A stretch of DNA of 64,000 nt from positions 3,154,501 to 3,218,500 of the forward strand of contig NZ_CP029043.1 in assembly GCF_003074055.1 (NCBI RefSeq), written 5' to 3'. Under the pieces are notes generated by a model. It was not told the origin of the DNA. It did not search any database and was given only the letters and a program-made list of their open reading frames with translations. The stretch is from Streptomyces nigra (GTDB lineage: Bacteria > Actinomycetota > Actinomycetes > Streptomycetales > Streptomycetaceae). Position numbers and translations under genes: made by a program. Below, one piece after another: positions 1 through 8,926 of the stretch (its first letter is position 1; every line of letters begins with the position of its first letter).

Positions 1-1060
1 CCGCACCGACCACCCGCTCGGCGATGGGCATGTCGGTGACGTGGAACCCGGTGCCGAACACGATCGCGTCGACCTCGGCCTCGCTGCCGTCGGCGGCCAC
101 GAGCGTCGAGCCCCTGATCTCACTGAGCCCGCCGGCGACGACATCCACGTTGGGCTGGGCGAGCGCCGGGTAGTACGAGCTGCTCAGCAGGATCCGCTTG
201 CAGCCGATGCGGTAGTCAGGGGTCAGCTTGGCCCGCAACTCCGGGTCCTTGATCGCCCGGCCCATGTTCCGCTTGGCCAGCCCCTCGATGAAGCCCAGCT
301 CGTTCGGATGCTTGGTGAACGCCTGCACCTGGAGCTCCCGGATGCCCCACAGCACCCCCCGGCGCAGCCGGCTGGTGAACGGCAGTGCCCGGTGCAGCGA
401 GCGCTCCACCCCGCTGACGGCCCGGTCCATGCGCGGCATCACCCACGGCGGGGTCCGCTGGAAGAGGGTGAGCCGCTCCACCTCGGGCTGGATCGACGGC
501 ACGATCTGGATGGCGGACGCGCCCGTGCCGACCATCGCGACGCGCTTGCCGCGCAGGTCGTAGTCGTGGTCCCAGCGCGCCGAGTGGAACACCTTGCCGG
601 GGAACGAGGCCAGACCCGGGATCTCGGGGATCTTCGGGTCGGACAGCGGCCCGGTGGCGGAGACGACGAGATCGGCGGAGAGCTCGCCCCGGCTGGTCTC
701 GATGTCCCAGCACAGCCGCTCGCCGTTCCACGTCATCCGCTTCACCTCGGTGTCGAAGCGGATGTGCGGCCGCAGCCCGAAGGTGTCGGTGACGTGCTCC
801 AGATAGGCGCGGATGTGCTCCTGCCCGGAGAAGGTGCGCGGCCAGTCCGGGTTGGGCGCGAACGAGAAGGAGTACAGATGGGACGGAACGTCGCAGGCGC
901 AGCCCGGATAGCTGTTGTCCCGCCAGGTGCCGCCGACGCTGCCGGCGCGCTCCAGGACGACGAAGTCCGTGACGCCCTCGCGCCGCAGCCGTACGGCCGC
1001 TCCCAGCCCGCCGAACCCGGACCCGACCACCGCGACCCGCACATGTTCGCGTTCGGCCAT
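1..1060 (-). CDS. Flavin-containing monooxygenase (FAD/NADPH, Baeyer-Villiger type), C-terminus outside window
   Basis: The N-terminal three quarters of a group B flavoprotein monooxygenase are visible; the gene runs off the left edge. Near residues 9-22 the protein has the FAD Rossmann motif VVGSGFGGLG. It then has the family fingerprint FPGKVFHSARW (FxGxxxHxxxW) and a second NADPH Rossmann motif GTGASAIQ. Such cytosolic enzymes insert oxygen into ketones or hydroxylate soft nucleophiles using NADPH and O2; the substrate cannot be told. The ATG at 1058-1060 follows a GGAGG ribosome site. A perfect palindrome (1086-1111) lies 26-51 bases upstream of the start, and a MerR gene diverges from it, so control by that MerR is likely (inference). 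Confidence 0.9.
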   Translation of the reverse strand, partial: MAEREHVRVAVVGSGFGGLGAAVRLRREGVTDFVVLERAGSVGGTWRDNSYPGCACDVPSHLYSFSFAPNPDWPRTFSGQEHIRAYLEHVTDTFGLRPHIRFDTEVKRMTWNGERLCWDIETSRGELSADLVVSATGPLSDPKIPEIPGLASFPGKVFHSARWDHDYDLRGKRVAMVGTGASAIQIVPSIQPEVERLTLFQRTPPWVMPRMDRAVSGVERSLHRALPFTSRLRRGVLWGIRELQVQAFTKHPNELGFIEGLAKRNMGRAIKDPELRAKLTPDYRIGCKRILLSSSYYPALAQPNVDVVAGGLSEIRGSTLVAADGSEAEVDAIVFGTGFHVTDMPIAERVVGA

Positions 1061-1085
1061 GCGTGTGCCTCCCTGCTCCACCGGA

Positions 1086-1111
1086 ACCATGCCAGTGAAC
1101 ACTGGCATGGT
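1086..1111. promoter_or_regulatory. Perfect 12-bp inverted repeat between monooxygenase and MerR regulator
   Basis: ACCATGCCAGTG, two spacer bases AA, then its exact reverse complement. It sits just upstream of the monooxygenase ribosome site. A TACGCT -10-like hexamer reading toward the monooxygenase lies a few bases further upstream, so a bound protein would cover the transcription start. Operator function is inferred. Confidence 0.65.
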
Positions 1112-1191
1112 GGGGAGCGTAGAGCAGCCGCGTACCGACCGGTAGGGGGCGGCCCACGAAAGTTACCCACGGTACGAACTAAGGTGCCCCA

Positions 1192-1836
1192 GTGACCGAG
1201 AAGCGTGAGTACCGCATGGAGGAGCTGGCCCGGCTGGCCGGCATCACGGTCCGCACCCTGCGCTTCTACCGCGAACGCAAGCTCATCCCGCCGCCCCGCC
1301 GCGAGGGCCGTATCGCCTGGTACGACGACCACCACCTGGCCCGCCTGCGCACCATCGCGGCCCTCCTGGAACGCGGCCACACCCTCACCGGCATCGCCGA
1401 ACTCGCCGAGGCCCTCGACCACGGCCGCGACGTCGCCGACGTCCTCGGCGTCACCCCCACCGAGGAGGAGCCCGTCCGCCTCACCCCCGAGGAACTCGCC
1501 GCCCGCTTCGAGGGCCAGGTCACCCCCGAGAACCTCGCCGCCGCCCTCGACCTCGGCTACCTCGGCACCGACGGCGACGAGATCGTCCACATCAGCCGCC
1601 GCCTGCTCGACGTCTCCTCGGCCCTCGTCCGCGAGGGCATCCCCCTAGCCGAGGTCCTCACCGCCGGCCGCCGCGTCCGCGAACACGTCGACGCCATGGC
1701 CGACATGTTCGCCGACCTGGTCCTGCGCCACGCCGACGAGTCCGACCTCCCCCGCCTGCGCCCCCTGGCCCGCAGCGTCGTCGAGGCCGAACTCTCCCTG
1801 GCCCTGGACCGCAGACTGCGCAAGCAGAGCGACTAA
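1192..1836 (+). CDS. MerR family transcriptional regulator
   Basis: A 214-residue DNA-binding protein. Residues 6-75 form the MerR winged helix-turn-helix (YRMEELARLAGITVRTLRFY, wing arginines, then a WYDD segment that replaces the usual RxY), followed by the dimerisation helix. The C-terminal ~135 residues are helical and contain no cysteine cluster, so it is not a metal or SoxR-type sensor; an effector-binding helical domain is more likely. GTG start at 1192. It is divergent from the flavin monooxygenase and the palindrome between them is its most likely target. Its stop codon lies inside the shared terminator hairpin with xthA. Confidence 0.88.
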   Translation: MTEKREYRMEELARLAGITVRTLRFYRERKLIPPPRREGRIAWYDDHHLARLRTIAALLERGHTLTGIAELAEALDHGRDVADVLGVTPTEEEPVRLTPEELAARFEGQVTPENLAAALDLGYLGTDGDEIVHISRRLLDVSSALVREGIPLAEVLTAGRRVREHVDAMADMFADLVLRHADESDLPRLRPLARSVVEAELSLALDRRLRKQSD

Positions 1837-1864
1837 GGGCTGTCCCTGACGGGACAGCCCTTAG
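1833..1864. terminator. Bidirectional terminator containing both stop codons
   Basis: CTAAGGGCTGTCCC, loop TGAC, then the perfect complementary arm: a 14-bp stem. The TAA stop of the MerR gene (1834-1836) and the TAA stop of xthA on the other strand (1861-1863) are both built into the stem. Confidence 0.85.
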
Positions 1865-2664
1865 CTCCCGTAGACCACCGTGACGGGCGCGTGGTCCGAC
1901 CAGCGCTCACCGTGGGTGGCGGCCCGCTCGACGTACGCCTTGAGCGCCCGCCCCGCGAGCCCCCGCGTCGCGGCATGGAGGTCGATCCTCCATCCTGTGT
2001 CGTTATCGAACGCCCGCCCCCGGTACGACCACCACGAGTACGGTCCGTCCACGTCCGGATGCAGGGCGCGGACCACGTCGACGTAGCCGCCCTCCGCCGG
2101 GTCGAACACACGGGTCAGCCAGGCGCGTTCCTCGGGGAGGAAGCCGGAGCTCTTCTGGTTGCCGCGCCAGTTCTTCAGGTCGGCCCTGTCGTGCGCGATG
2201 TTCCAGTCGCCGCAGACCAGGACCTCGCGGCCGTCGGCGGCGGCGCGTTCGCGCAGGTCCTTGAGGTGGGCCAGGAACTCGGTCATGAAGCGGTACTTCT
2301 CGTCCTGCCGCTCGGTGCCGACCTCGCCCGAGGGGAGGTAGAGGGAGGCGATCGTCACACCCGGCAGGTCGACCTCCGCGTAGCGGCCACTGGCGTCGAA
2401 CTCGGTCGAGCCGAAGCCGACCCGCACCCGGTCGGGTTCCCGGCGTGTGTAGAGGGAGACGCCGGCGCGACCCTTGGCGGCGGCGGGTGCGTGCAGGACG
2501 TGCCAGCCCTCGGGGGCACGGACGTGCTCGGGCAGCTGCTGAGGCTCGGCCCGGACCTCCTGGAGGCACACCACATCGGCGTCGGTCGCGGCCAGCCACT
2601 CCACGAAGCCCTTCTTCGCGGCGGCCCGGAGCCCGTTCACATTCACAGAGGTCACAGTCAGCAC
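1861..2664 (-). CDS. xthA: Exodeoxyribonuclease III (AP endonuclease)
   Basis: 267 residues, the normal length for ExoIII/EEP-family nucleases. Signatures in order: VTSVNVNGLRAA at the N-terminus, CLQEVR (metal-binding Glu), SLYLPSG, CGDWNIAH (catalytic Asp/Asn) and SDHAPV with the catalytic Asp-His near the C-terminus. The enzyme cleaves the backbone 5' of abasic sites and degrades 3' ends during base excision repair in the cytoplasm. The start is GTG at 2664, followed by an immediately hydrophobic beta strand typical of the family. It is divergent from a GNAT gene with a 77-base shared intergenic region and convergent with the MerR gene. Confidence 0.95.
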   Translation of the reverse strand: MLTVTSVNVNGLRAAAKKGFVEWLAATDADVVCLQEVRAEPQQLPEHVRAPEGWHVLHAPAAAKGRAGVSLYTRREPDRVRVGFGSTEFDASGRYAEVDLPGVTIASLYLPSGEVGTERQDEKYRFMTEFLAHLKDLRERAAADGREVLVCGDWNIAHDRADLKNWRGNQKSSGFLPEERAWLTRVFDPAEGGYVDVVRALHPDVDGPYSWWSYRGRAFDNDTGWRIDLHAATRGLAGRALKAYVERAATHGERWSDHAPVTVVYGS

Positions 2665-2726
2665 CCGGGCACTTTACCGGCACACTGGACGCTGTCCGAT
2701 TCTGGAATGTCCCGATCTTGAATTGA

Positions 2727-2737
2727 TATACGGTATA
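2727..2737. promoter_or_regulatory. Short dyad TATAC-G-GTATA before the acetyltransferase
   Basis: An AT-rich perfect dyad in otherwise GC-rich DNA. It ends four bases before the ATG of the acetyltransferase gene. It resembles a repressor half-site pair or a -10 region; no protein is assigned. Confidence 0.45.
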
Positions 2738-2741
2738 CAGC

Positions 2742-3218
2742 ATGCATATTCGCCCGGTTCCCTTCGACCACCCCGACGCGGTCAAGCTCAACGATCAGGT
2801 CCAGGCCGAGTACGCCGTCCGCTACGGCGACGGCGGCGACGAGACACCGCTCGCAGCGGCCGACTTCGCGCCGCCGCGCGGCCTGTACCTGATCGCGTAC
2901 GACGCGCTCGGCGTGCCGGTCGCCTCCGGCGGCTGGCGCTCGCAGGACGAGAACGGCGAGGGCAACCAGGACGGCGACGCCGAGCTGAAGCGCATGTACG
3001 TGGTCGAGGACATGCGCGGGCGCGGGATAGCGCGGCGCGTCCTGGCGGCGCTGGAGGAGGACGCCCGGGCGGCGGGCCGCCGGCGGATGGTGCTGGAGAC
3101 CGGTGCGAAGCAGCCGGAGGCGGTGGCCCTCTACACGTCCAGCGGCTACGAGCCGTGCGAGAAGTTCGGCTACTACCGCTTCCACGAACTGAGCCTGTGT
3201 TACGCCAAGGCCCTGTGA
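2742..3218 (+). CDS. GNAT family N-acetyltransferase
   Basis: 158 residues with the complete GNAT fold: beta strand IASGG-like segment, then the acetyl-CoA pyrophosphate loop around KRMYVVEDMRGRGIARRVLAALE (R/QxxGxG/A = RGRGIA), and a C-terminal LYTSSGYEPC motif. It probably acetylates an amine on a small molecule or protein; the substrate is unknown. No Shine-Dalgarno sequence precedes the ATG: only GTATACAGC lies upstream. Translation may therefore be leaderless, with the AT-rich dyad at 2727-2737 being part of the promoter (inference). Confidence 0.88.
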   Translation: MHIRPVPFDHPDAVKLNDQVQAEYAVRYGDGGDETPLAAADFAPPRGLYLIAYDALGVPVASGGWRSQDENGEGNQDGDAELKRMYVVEDMRGRGIARRVLAALEEDARAAGRRRMVLETGAKQPEAVALYTSSGYEPCEKFGYYRFHELSLCYAKAL

Positions 3219-3302
3219 GGACCGGCACACGCGCGGCGGGTGAGCGGGGGTCAGACCCCGCCGCCCGCCGCCCCTTTTGACCCGTCGGCCTCAGGACATG
3301 CC

Positions 3303-3336
3303 AAAGCCCCGGTCGGGATATCCCTACCGGGGCTTT
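3303..3336. terminator. Hairpin terminator for tRNA-Ala
   Basis: AAAGCCCCGGT and its exact complement ACCGGGGCTTT form an 11-bp stem with an internal GGGATATCCC mini-dyad. It lies just downstream of the minus-strand tRNA gene. Confidence 0.8.
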
Positions 3337-3344
3337 GAGCTGCG

Positions 3345-3418
3345 TGGACCTGAGGGGATTTGAACCCCTGGCCCCCTCGATGCGAACGAGGTGCGCTACC
3401 GGACTGCGCCACAGGCCC
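3345..3418 (-). tRNA. tRNA-Ala, anticodon CGC
   Basis: A full cloverleaf can be drawn on the minus strand: acceptor GGGCCTG/CAGGTCC, D arm GCGC/GCGC, anticodon stem CCTCG/CGAGG around loop TTCGCAT (anticodon CGC, reads GCG), and T arm AGGGG-TTCAAAT-CCCCT. The G3:U70 wobble pair that marks alanine tRNAs is present. CCA is not encoded. A terminator hairpin follows. Confidence 0.95.
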
Positions 3419-3502
3419 TTGCAACGAGTGAAACTTTAGCACCCCGATCGGGGTGCTCGGAAATCCGTTGCCGGGCGGCCGGCCGGCCGCGCCGGAGGGC
3501 CG

Positions 3503-4684
3503 TCACTCGTTGGCGGCGCGCGGCCGGTCGCCGTCCTCGTACTGGTCGAACAGCGGTGTGCGGCCCCGTTCACGGGCCCGGCGGGCGGACGCGGCCCGGC
3601 GGGCGTCGCTGCGCTCGTCCCCATCGGCGCGGTCGTCCTCGGGCGCGGCGGAGGCGTCGGCGGCGGCCGGGGCCTCGTGCTCGTGGCCGACGGCGCTGGA
3701 GCGGGCCGAGCTCCACGCGTCCGGTGCGCCGAGGTCGACGTCGGAGGTGGCGCGCGGCGCGACCGGCGCGGTCACGTAGGTGGGCAGCGGGACGGGGACC
3801 GGGTCCCAGCTGTCGCCGTGCCCGGGGCGGCGCTGGCGTTCGCGCTGCTGGTCGACCCACTCGGCGTGGTCGGTCTGCTCGACGAGGGCGCGCCGGTCGG
3901 CGGCGAGCGCGGAAAGGTCGGTGCCGGTGTCTGGTCCGGACCCTTCGTCGGACTCGGGGGCGCCGGGCGCGGCGTCGCCGGGTCCGCGGCGGCGGTTCTG
4001 CCGGGCGTGTTCACGCAGCCGCTGCGCTGCGGCCTCGGCGCGGCGCCGGTCCATCTGGTAGGCGAAGCGGCGGCGCTCCTGGGACCGCAGATACGCGATG
4101 TATCCGCTGAGCAGGACGGCGGGGACGCCGGGTGCCCACAGGAAGGCGAGTCCGCCGACGGCGGCGACGATCGCGCCGAGGGTGAACGCGAGGAAGAGGA
4201 CGACGGTGGTGCGCCGGCGGCGCGCGAGCACCTTCAGGCGCCGGGCCCGTGCTGCGGCCGCCTCCTCGGAGGGGGACCGCCGGGGGGCCGGCACGCGCTT
4301 GCGGGCCTTGGCGTCGGCGTCCCGGGGGGTGTCGCGGGCGGGTTCGGGGCGGGCCGGTTCCGGGCGGGCGGGTGCCGGGGCCGGTGCCGCCGCCTGGGTC
4401 TGCGGACGGGTCGGGGGTACGGCGAAGGCCCGGACGTCCACCGACTCGGTGACGTCGTCCGGGTCGTCCGCGCCGGGCTCCCCCTCGACGGTGGAGCGGG
4501 CGCGCAGGTCCTTGGCGTACCGGCGCTCCATGCCCGCCCGTCCGGACAGCAACCGGATGGCCGTGCTGAAGCGTTCCGTCGGACGGGCCTCGTTCAGCTC
4601 GTCCTGCCTACGGAGCCACATCGGCACCAGGTAGGCGGCCCAGGCCCCGACGATGACTGCGTAGATGAGGCCGCTGCTGCTCAC
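3503..4684 (-). CDS. sepX: Divisome membrane protein SepX (SepX/GlpR family)
   Basis: 393 residues. The start SSSGLIYAVIVGAWAAYLVP is a membrane helix at residues 5-22, followed by a conserved WLRRQDELNEARPTERFSTA region. A charged, proline-rich linker with PARPEP repeats covers residues 100-135. Two further membrane helices lie at about 159-178 and 180-198, and a long disordered acidic tail follows. This matches the actinobacterial SepX family, which stabilises FtsZ rings during vegetative and sporulation septation in Streptomyces. GTG start at 4684. It sits at the end of the galU/mo-cofactor gene group on the same strand, with a 184-base gap upstream. The family call is from recognition of the N-terminal block. 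Confidence 0.8.
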   Translation of the reverse strand: MSSSGLIYAVIVGAWAAYLVPMWLRRQDELNEARPTERFSTAIRLLSGRAGMERRYAKDLRARSTVEGEPGADDPDDVTESVDVRAFAVPPTRPQTQAAAPAPAPARPEPARPEPARDTPRDADAKARKRVPAPRRSPSEEAAAARARRLKVLARRRRTTVVLFLAFTLGAIVAAVGGLAFLWAPGVPAVLLSGYIAYLRSQERRRFAYQMDRRRAEAAAQRLREHARQNRRRGPGDAAPGAPESDEGSGPDTGTDLSALAADRRALVEQTDHAEWVDQQRERQRRPGHGDSWDPVPVPLPTYVTAPVAPRATSDVDLGAPDAWSSARSSAVGHEHEAPAAADASAAPEDDRADGDERSDARRAASARRARERGRTPLFDQYEDGDRPRAANE

Positions 4685-4868
4685 GTCTCACACGGTAGAG
4701 GGGTTTGCATGAGGCCATCCGCCAATTGAGCCGGTGTGTCGCACGATCTGGCTGATATTTCGAACTTTTTTTGTGACCGATGCGATCAGCTGCCCGCCGA
4801 GGCCGCGAATTTGATGCCCTCAGCCGGTCATCCGCCGATCAATTTCGAACACTTATTCAATTCCGGGG

Positions 4869-5504
4869 TTACGCGGGATTCCCCTGTGTGTTGCGCGGCC
4901 CGGAGGGCGGGCCGGCCTGCGCACGGGTGCGGTGCCAGCGGCCGAGCAGTCCGTCGGGGACCTCTTCCGCGGTGAGCGCGAACACGAGGTGGTCGCGCCA
5001 GGCTCCGTCGATGTGGAGATAACGCGGACGCAGTCCCTCTTCGCGGAATCCGAGTTTCTCCACGACCCGGCGGCTGGGCCCGTTCTCGGGGCGAATACAG
5101 ACCTCGATGCGGTGCAGACCGACGGTGCGGAAGCAGTGGTCGACGACGAGGGCGACGGCGGTCGGCATGACGCCGCGGCCCGCCACGGACTCGTCCACCC
5201 AGTAGCCGACGTGCCCGGAGCACATCGAACCCCAGGTGATCCCGGCGACCGTCAACTGCCCGACGAGCCGCCCCTGGTACTCGATGACGAACGGCAGCAT
5301 CCGGCCGGCGTTCGCCTCGGACCGCAGATGGCGCACCATCTGCCGGTAGGTGGGCCGGTGCACGATCGGCCCGCTGGGGGTGGGGGGCGGGATCGTCGCC
5401 TCCCAGGGCCGCAGCCAGTCGCGGTTGCGGCGGTTGACCTCGCGCCAGGCCCGCTGGTCGCGCATCTTTATCGGCCGCAGGACGATGTCGCCGTCCCGCA
5501 GCAC
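4869..5504 (-). CDS. RimJ/RimL-type GNAT acetyltransferase
   Basis: 211 residues of the Acetyltransf_3 type: an N-terminal VLRPIKMRD strand, HVGYWVDESVAGRGVMPTAVALVVDH (acetyl-CoA loop) and RPENGPSRRVVEKLGFREEG (the classic ENxxSxxVxEKLGF block). Such enzymes acetylate ribosomal proteins, amino acids or antibiotics; the target here is unknown. The GTG start at 5504 follows the mogA stop by 20 bases on the same strand. It is therefore probably the last gene of the molybdenum-cofactor operon, although the functional tie is not obvious. Confidence 0.9.
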   Translation of the reverse strand: MLRDGDIVLRPIKMRDQRAWREVNRRNRDWLRPWEATIPPPTPSGPIVHRPTYRQMVRHLRSEANAGRMLPFVIEYQGRLVGQLTVAGITWGSMCSGHVGYWVDESVAGRGVMPTAVALVVDHCFRTVGLHRIEVCIRPENGPSRRVVEKLGFREEGLRPRYLHIDGAWRDHLVFALTAEEVPDGLLGRWHRTRAQAGPPSGPRNTQGNPA

Positions 5505-5524
5505 GACGGGCCAGGATGGGCTGT

Positions 5525-6025
5525 TCAGCTCGCACCCCCACTGCTCGGTCCGGGGTGGTCGCCGCCGCGCAGCTGGTCGACGGCGTGGATCAGGAGGGGT
5601 TCGAGGACGGCCAGGCCGTCCTTCACCCCTCCGGTGGAGCCGGGCAGGTTCACGATCAGGGTCCGTCCGGCGACGCCGGCGAGACCCCGTGACAGGGCGG
5701 CGGCGGGCACCTTGTCCCGGCCGTACGCCCGGATCGCCTCCGCGATGCCCGGGACCTCGCGGTCGATCACCGCGCGGGTGGCCTCGGGGGTGCGGTCGGT
5801 GGGCGAGATGCCGGTGCCGCCGGTGGTGACGACGACGTCGTACCCGTCCTCGGCCCCGGTGCGCAGGGCGGCCTCGACGGGGTCGCCGTCCGGGACGACC
5901 CGGGGGCCGTCGACGGTGAACCCGAGGCGCTTCAGGCCGTCGGCGATCAGCGGTCCGCCCCGGTCCTCGTAGACCCCGGCGGCGGCCCGGTTGGAGGCGG
6001 TGACCACGAGAGCGCGATACGTCAT
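5525..6025 (-). CDS. mogA: MogA/MoaB-type molybdopterin adenylyltransferase
   Basis: 166 residues with the MoCF-binding motif [20 protein letters not shown] and the C-terminal [12 protein letters not shown]. The family adenylates molybdopterin before MoeA inserts molybdate; some MoaB proteins in this clade lack that activity. The ATG (6023-6025) overlaps the TGA of moaC by four bases (ATGA), which indicates translational coupling. It is part of a compact galU-moeA-moaC-mogA run. Confidence 0.92.
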   Translation of the reverse strand: MTYRALVVTASNRAAAGVYEDRGGPLIADGLKRLGFTVDGPRVVPDGDPVEAALRTGAEDGYDVVVTTGGTGISPTDRTPEATRAVIDREVPGIAEAIRAYGRDKVPAAALSRGLAGVAGRTLIVNLPGSTGGVKDGLAVLEPLLIHAVDQLRGGDHPGPSSGGAS

Positions 6026-6516
6026 GCCCGGCTCCAGTCGCCCGACTTCCCGCCCGTCTTCTGCTCCACCCGTACGTCCGTGATGACCGCTCCCTTGTCG
6101 ACCGCCTTGACCATGTCGATCACGGTGAGCGCGGCGACGGTGACCGCGGTCAGGGCCTCCATCTCGACGCCCGTGCGGTCCGTGGTCTTCACGGTGGCCA
6201 GGATCTCCACGGCGTCGTCCGCGACCGACAGGTCCAGTTTCACACCGGAGAGCGCGAGCGGGTGGCACAGCGGGATGAGGTCCGGGGTGCGTTTGGCGCC
6301 CATGATGCCCGCGATCCGGGCGGTGGCGAGGGCGTCGCCCTTGGGCATCCCCTCGCCCCGCAGCAGCTCGACCACGCGCGGTGAGACGAGGACGCGTCCG
6401 CTCGCGCGGGCGGTGCGCGCGGTGACGTCCTTGCCGGAGACGTCGACCATCCGAGCGGCGCCCGCTTCGTCGAGGTGCGTGAGGTGGTCCTGCTCGGGTG
6501 GGTTCTGCGTGCTCAT
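6022..6516 (-). CDS. moaC: Cyclic pyranopterin monophosphate synthase MoaC
   Basis: 164 residues, the usual MoaC length. Signatures: [21 protein letters not shown] at the N-terminus, the [19 protein letters not shown] helix, [11 protein letters not shown], and [26 protein letters not shown] with the catalytic Asp-Met-x-Lys region. It converts the MoaA product into cyclic pyranopterin monophosphate in the second part of step one of Moco synthesis. The start is the ATG at 6514-6516. An 86-base gap separates it from moeA; its stop overlaps the mogA start. Confidence 0.96.
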   Translation of the reverse strand: MSTQNPPEQDHLTHLDEAGAARMVDVSGKDVTARTARASGRVLVSPRVVELLRGEGMPKGDALATARIAGIMGAKRTPDLIPLCHPLALSGVKLDLSVADDAVEILATVKTTDRTGVEMEALTAVTVAALTVIDMVKAVDKGAVITDVRVEQKTGGKSGDWSRA

Positions 6517-6602
6517 GCTGGTGTGGCGCTCCCGGTCCGGGCCCGTCGCGGTGCGGCGCACGGGCCTGCTGTGCGCGACACGGTACCGCCAACCCGGGGC
6601 GG

Positions 6603-7925
6603 TCAGCCGAGCAGGACCACCTCGACCTCGCTGCCCGGTTCGACGCTCTCGACGTCCTCGGGGACGACGATCAGCGCGTCCGCGTGCGCGAGGGCGGCGA
6701 CCAGATGCGATCCGGCGCCGCCGACGGGACGCACCTCGCCGTCGGTGTGGCTGCCGCGCAGGAACTGTCTGCGTCCCTTGGGCGAGGTGAGCGCCTTGTC
6801 GGCGACGAGGGTGGCCCGGGTGCGGGGCCGGTGCACATCGGTCAGGCCCATCAGGGCGCGGATCGCGGGGCGCACGAACAGCTCGAAGGAGACGTACGAC
6901 GACACCGGGTTGCCGGGCAGGGCGAGCAGCGGGGTGTGATCGGGGCCGATCGAGCCGAAGCCCTGCGGTTTGCCGGGCTGCATGGCGAGCTTGCGGAACT
7001 CGACGCCGCTGCCGGGCTCGTCCTCGTCGCCGGCGTGGGACAGCGCCTCCTTGACGACGTCGTACGCGCCGACGCTGACGCCGCCGGTGGTGACCATGAG
7101 GTCGGCGCGGACCAGCTGGTCCTCGATGGTGTCGCGCAGTGTCTCGGCGTCGTCGGCGACCGCGCCGACGCGGTAGGCGATGGCGCCGGCGTCGCGGGCG
7201 GCGGCGGTGAGGGCGAAGCTGTTGGAGTCGTAGATCTGCCCGGTCGCGAGCTGCTCGTCGGGCTGGACGAGTTCGCTGCCGGTGGACATGACGACGACGC
7301 GGGGGCGCGGGCGGACCCGGACCGTGCCGCGGCCGATGGCGGCGAGCAGGGCGATCTGCGGCGGGCCGAGGACGGTGCCGGCCTCCAGGGCGCGGTCGCC
7401 GGCCTTGACGTCGCTGCCCGCGGCGCGCACATGGGCGCGCGCCTCGGCGGGCCGGTGGATCTGTACGGTGCCGGCGGCGCCCTCGGGGGCCTGGCTGCGG
7501 GCGCGCATCCCGGTGACGGGGCCCTCGCCGAGCCCTCCGTCGGTCCACTCCACGGGGACGACGGTCTCGGCGCCGGGCGGCAGCGGGGCGCCGGTCATGA
7601 TGCGGACGGCCTGGCCGGGACCGACGTGGAGCTGGTCGGCCTGGCCCGCCGCGGCGTCCCCGACGACCTCCAGGACGGCCGGGAACTCCTCGCTCGCGCC
7701 CGCGACGTCCGCGACCCGTACCGCGTACCCGTCCATGGAGCTGTTGTCGAACGGCGGCAGCGAGACCGGCACCGTGACGTCCTCGACCAGGACGCAGCCC
7801 TGGGCGTCGAGGAGCTGCAGCTCGATGGGTTCCAGGGGGCGGACGGTGGCGAGGATGTCCTGAAGGTGTTCGTCCACGGACCAGAGCTGGTCGTGGCCGG
7901 CGGGACGGGGCGCGGCGGTGCTCAA
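6603..7925 (-). CDS. moeA: Molybdopterin molybdenumtransferase MoeA (Glp/gephyrin-like)
   Basis: 440 residues with MoeA domains in order: [12 protein letters not shown] (substrate loop), [19 protein letters not shown], the MoCF domain STGSELV...YDSNS...[26 protein letters not shown], and the C-terminal beta-barrel. It inserts molybdate into adenylated molybdopterin. The start is a TTG at 7925 with a GAGGAGA ribosome site lying inside the end of galU; the two genes are four bases apart, so they are co-transcribed. Actinobacteria often carry several moeA paralogues, so the exact paralogue role is uncertain. Confidence 0.93.
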   Translation of the reverse strand: MSTAAPRPAGHDQLWSVDEHLQDILATVRPLEPIELQLLDAQGCVLVEDVTVPVSLPPFDNSSMDGYAVRVADVAGASEEFPAVLEVVGDAAAGQADQLHVGPGQAVRIMTGAPLPPGAETVVPVEWTDGGLGEGPVTGMRARSQAPEGAAGTVQIHRPAEARAHVRAAGSDVKAGDRALEAGTVLGPPQIALLAAIGRGTVRVRPRPRVVVMSTGSELVQPDEQLATGQIYDSNSFALTAAARDAGAIAYRVGAVADDAETLRDTIEDQLVRADLMVTTGGVSVGAYDVVKEALSHAGDEDEPGSGVEFRKLAMQPGKPQGFGSIGPDHTPLLALPGNPVSSYVSFELFVRPAIRALMGLTDVHRPRTRATLVADKALTSPKGRRQFLRGSHTDGEVRPVGGAGSHLVAALAHADALIVVPEDVESVEPGSEVEVVLLG

Positions 7926-7929
7926 CTCG

Positions 7930-8832
7930 CTACATCTCCTCGGCTACGTAACTGCGAAGCCAGGTCCGGAAGTCCGGGCCCAGGTCTTCACGTTCGCATG
8001 CGAGTCTGACAATGGCACGCAGGTAGTCGCCCCGGTCGCCGGTGTCATAGCGGCGGCCCTCGAAGACGACGCCGTGCACGGGGCCGCCGACCTTCTCGTC
8101 CGCGGCCAACTGCTGGAGGGCGTCGGTCAGCTGGATCTCGCCGCCGCGACCGGGCTCCGTCTTGCGGAGTATGTCGAAGATGTGCGGGTCGAGGACGTAG
8201 CGCCCGATGATGGCGTAGTTCGACGGGGCGTCGGCCGCGGCCGGCTTCTCGACGAGGTCGTGGACCTTGACGACGTCTCCCTCGTCGGTGGGGTCGACGG
8301 CGGCGCAGCCGTAGAGGTGGATCTGCTCGGGCGCGACCTCCATCAGGGCGACGACGCTGCCGCCGTGCTGCTCCTGCACCTCGACCATCCGCTTGAGCAG
8401 GGGGTCGCGGGGGTCGATCAGGTCGTCGCCGAGGAGGACCGCGAAGGGCTCGTGGCCGACGTGCGGGGCCGCGCAGAGCACGGCGTGGCCGAGGCCCCGG
8501 GGGTCGCCCTGGCGCACGTAGTGCATGGTGGCGAGGTCGCTGGACTCCTGCACCTTGGCGAGGCGTTCGGCGTCGCCCTTCTTCTGCAGGGCGGACTCGA
8601 GTTCGTAGTTGCGGTCGAAGTGGTCCTCGAGCGGCCGCTTGTTGCGGCCGGTGATCATGAGGACGTCGTCGAGGCCCGCCGAGACGGCCTCTTCGACCAC
8701 ATACTGGATCGCGGGCTTGTCGACGACCGGCAGCATCTCCTTGGGAGTCGCCTTGGTGGCCGGCAGGAAGCGGGTTCCTAGACCCGCTGCGGGGATGACA
8801 GCCTTGGTGATCCGAGGGTGGGACTGAGTCAT
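7930..8832 (-). CDS. galU: UTP-glucose-1-phosphate uridylyltransferase
   Basis: About 300 residues. The nucleotidyltransferase signature KAVIPAAGLGTRFLPATKATPKEMLPVVDKP is at the N-terminus, with LLGDDLIDP (metal-binding Asp) and VEKPAAADAPSNYAIIGRYV further on. It makes UDP-glucose for cell-wall and glycogen-type polymers. I favour the ATG at 8832 (AAGG eight bases upstream); a GTG nine bases earlier (8841) is also possible. It heads the moeA-moaC-mogA operon and is divergent from the 5-formyl-THF cyclo-ligase gene. Confidence 0.94.
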   Translation of the reverse strand: MTQSHPRITKAVIPAAGLGTRFLPATKATPKEMLPVVDKPAIQYVVEEAVSAGLDDVLMITGRNKRPLEDHFDRNYELESALQKKGDAERLAKVQESSDLATMHYVRQGDPRGLGHAVLCAAPHVGHEPFAVLLGDDLIDPRDPLLKRMVEVQEQHGGSVVALMEVAPEQIHLYGCAAVDPTDEGDVVKVHDLVEKPAAADAPSNYAIIGRYVLDPHIFDILRKTEPGRGGEIQLTDALQQLAADEKVGGPVHGVVFEGRRYDTGDRGDYLRAIVRLACEREDLGPDFRTWLRSYVAEEM

Positions 8833-8926
8833 GCCCGACACCTTATCCGGTGCCTTTGTATGGAATCTGAAGCTCCGGTTATTTGGCTCTCATATGAGCA
8901 CATTGGGAAGGGTTAGGGAGCGAGCT

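Noticed and set aside
1192..1836. MerR protein as the SoxR for the FMN-reductase promoter
   Set aside because: It lacks the four-cysteine iron-sulphur cluster of SoxR; the MerR proteins at 56371 and 63064 lack it too.
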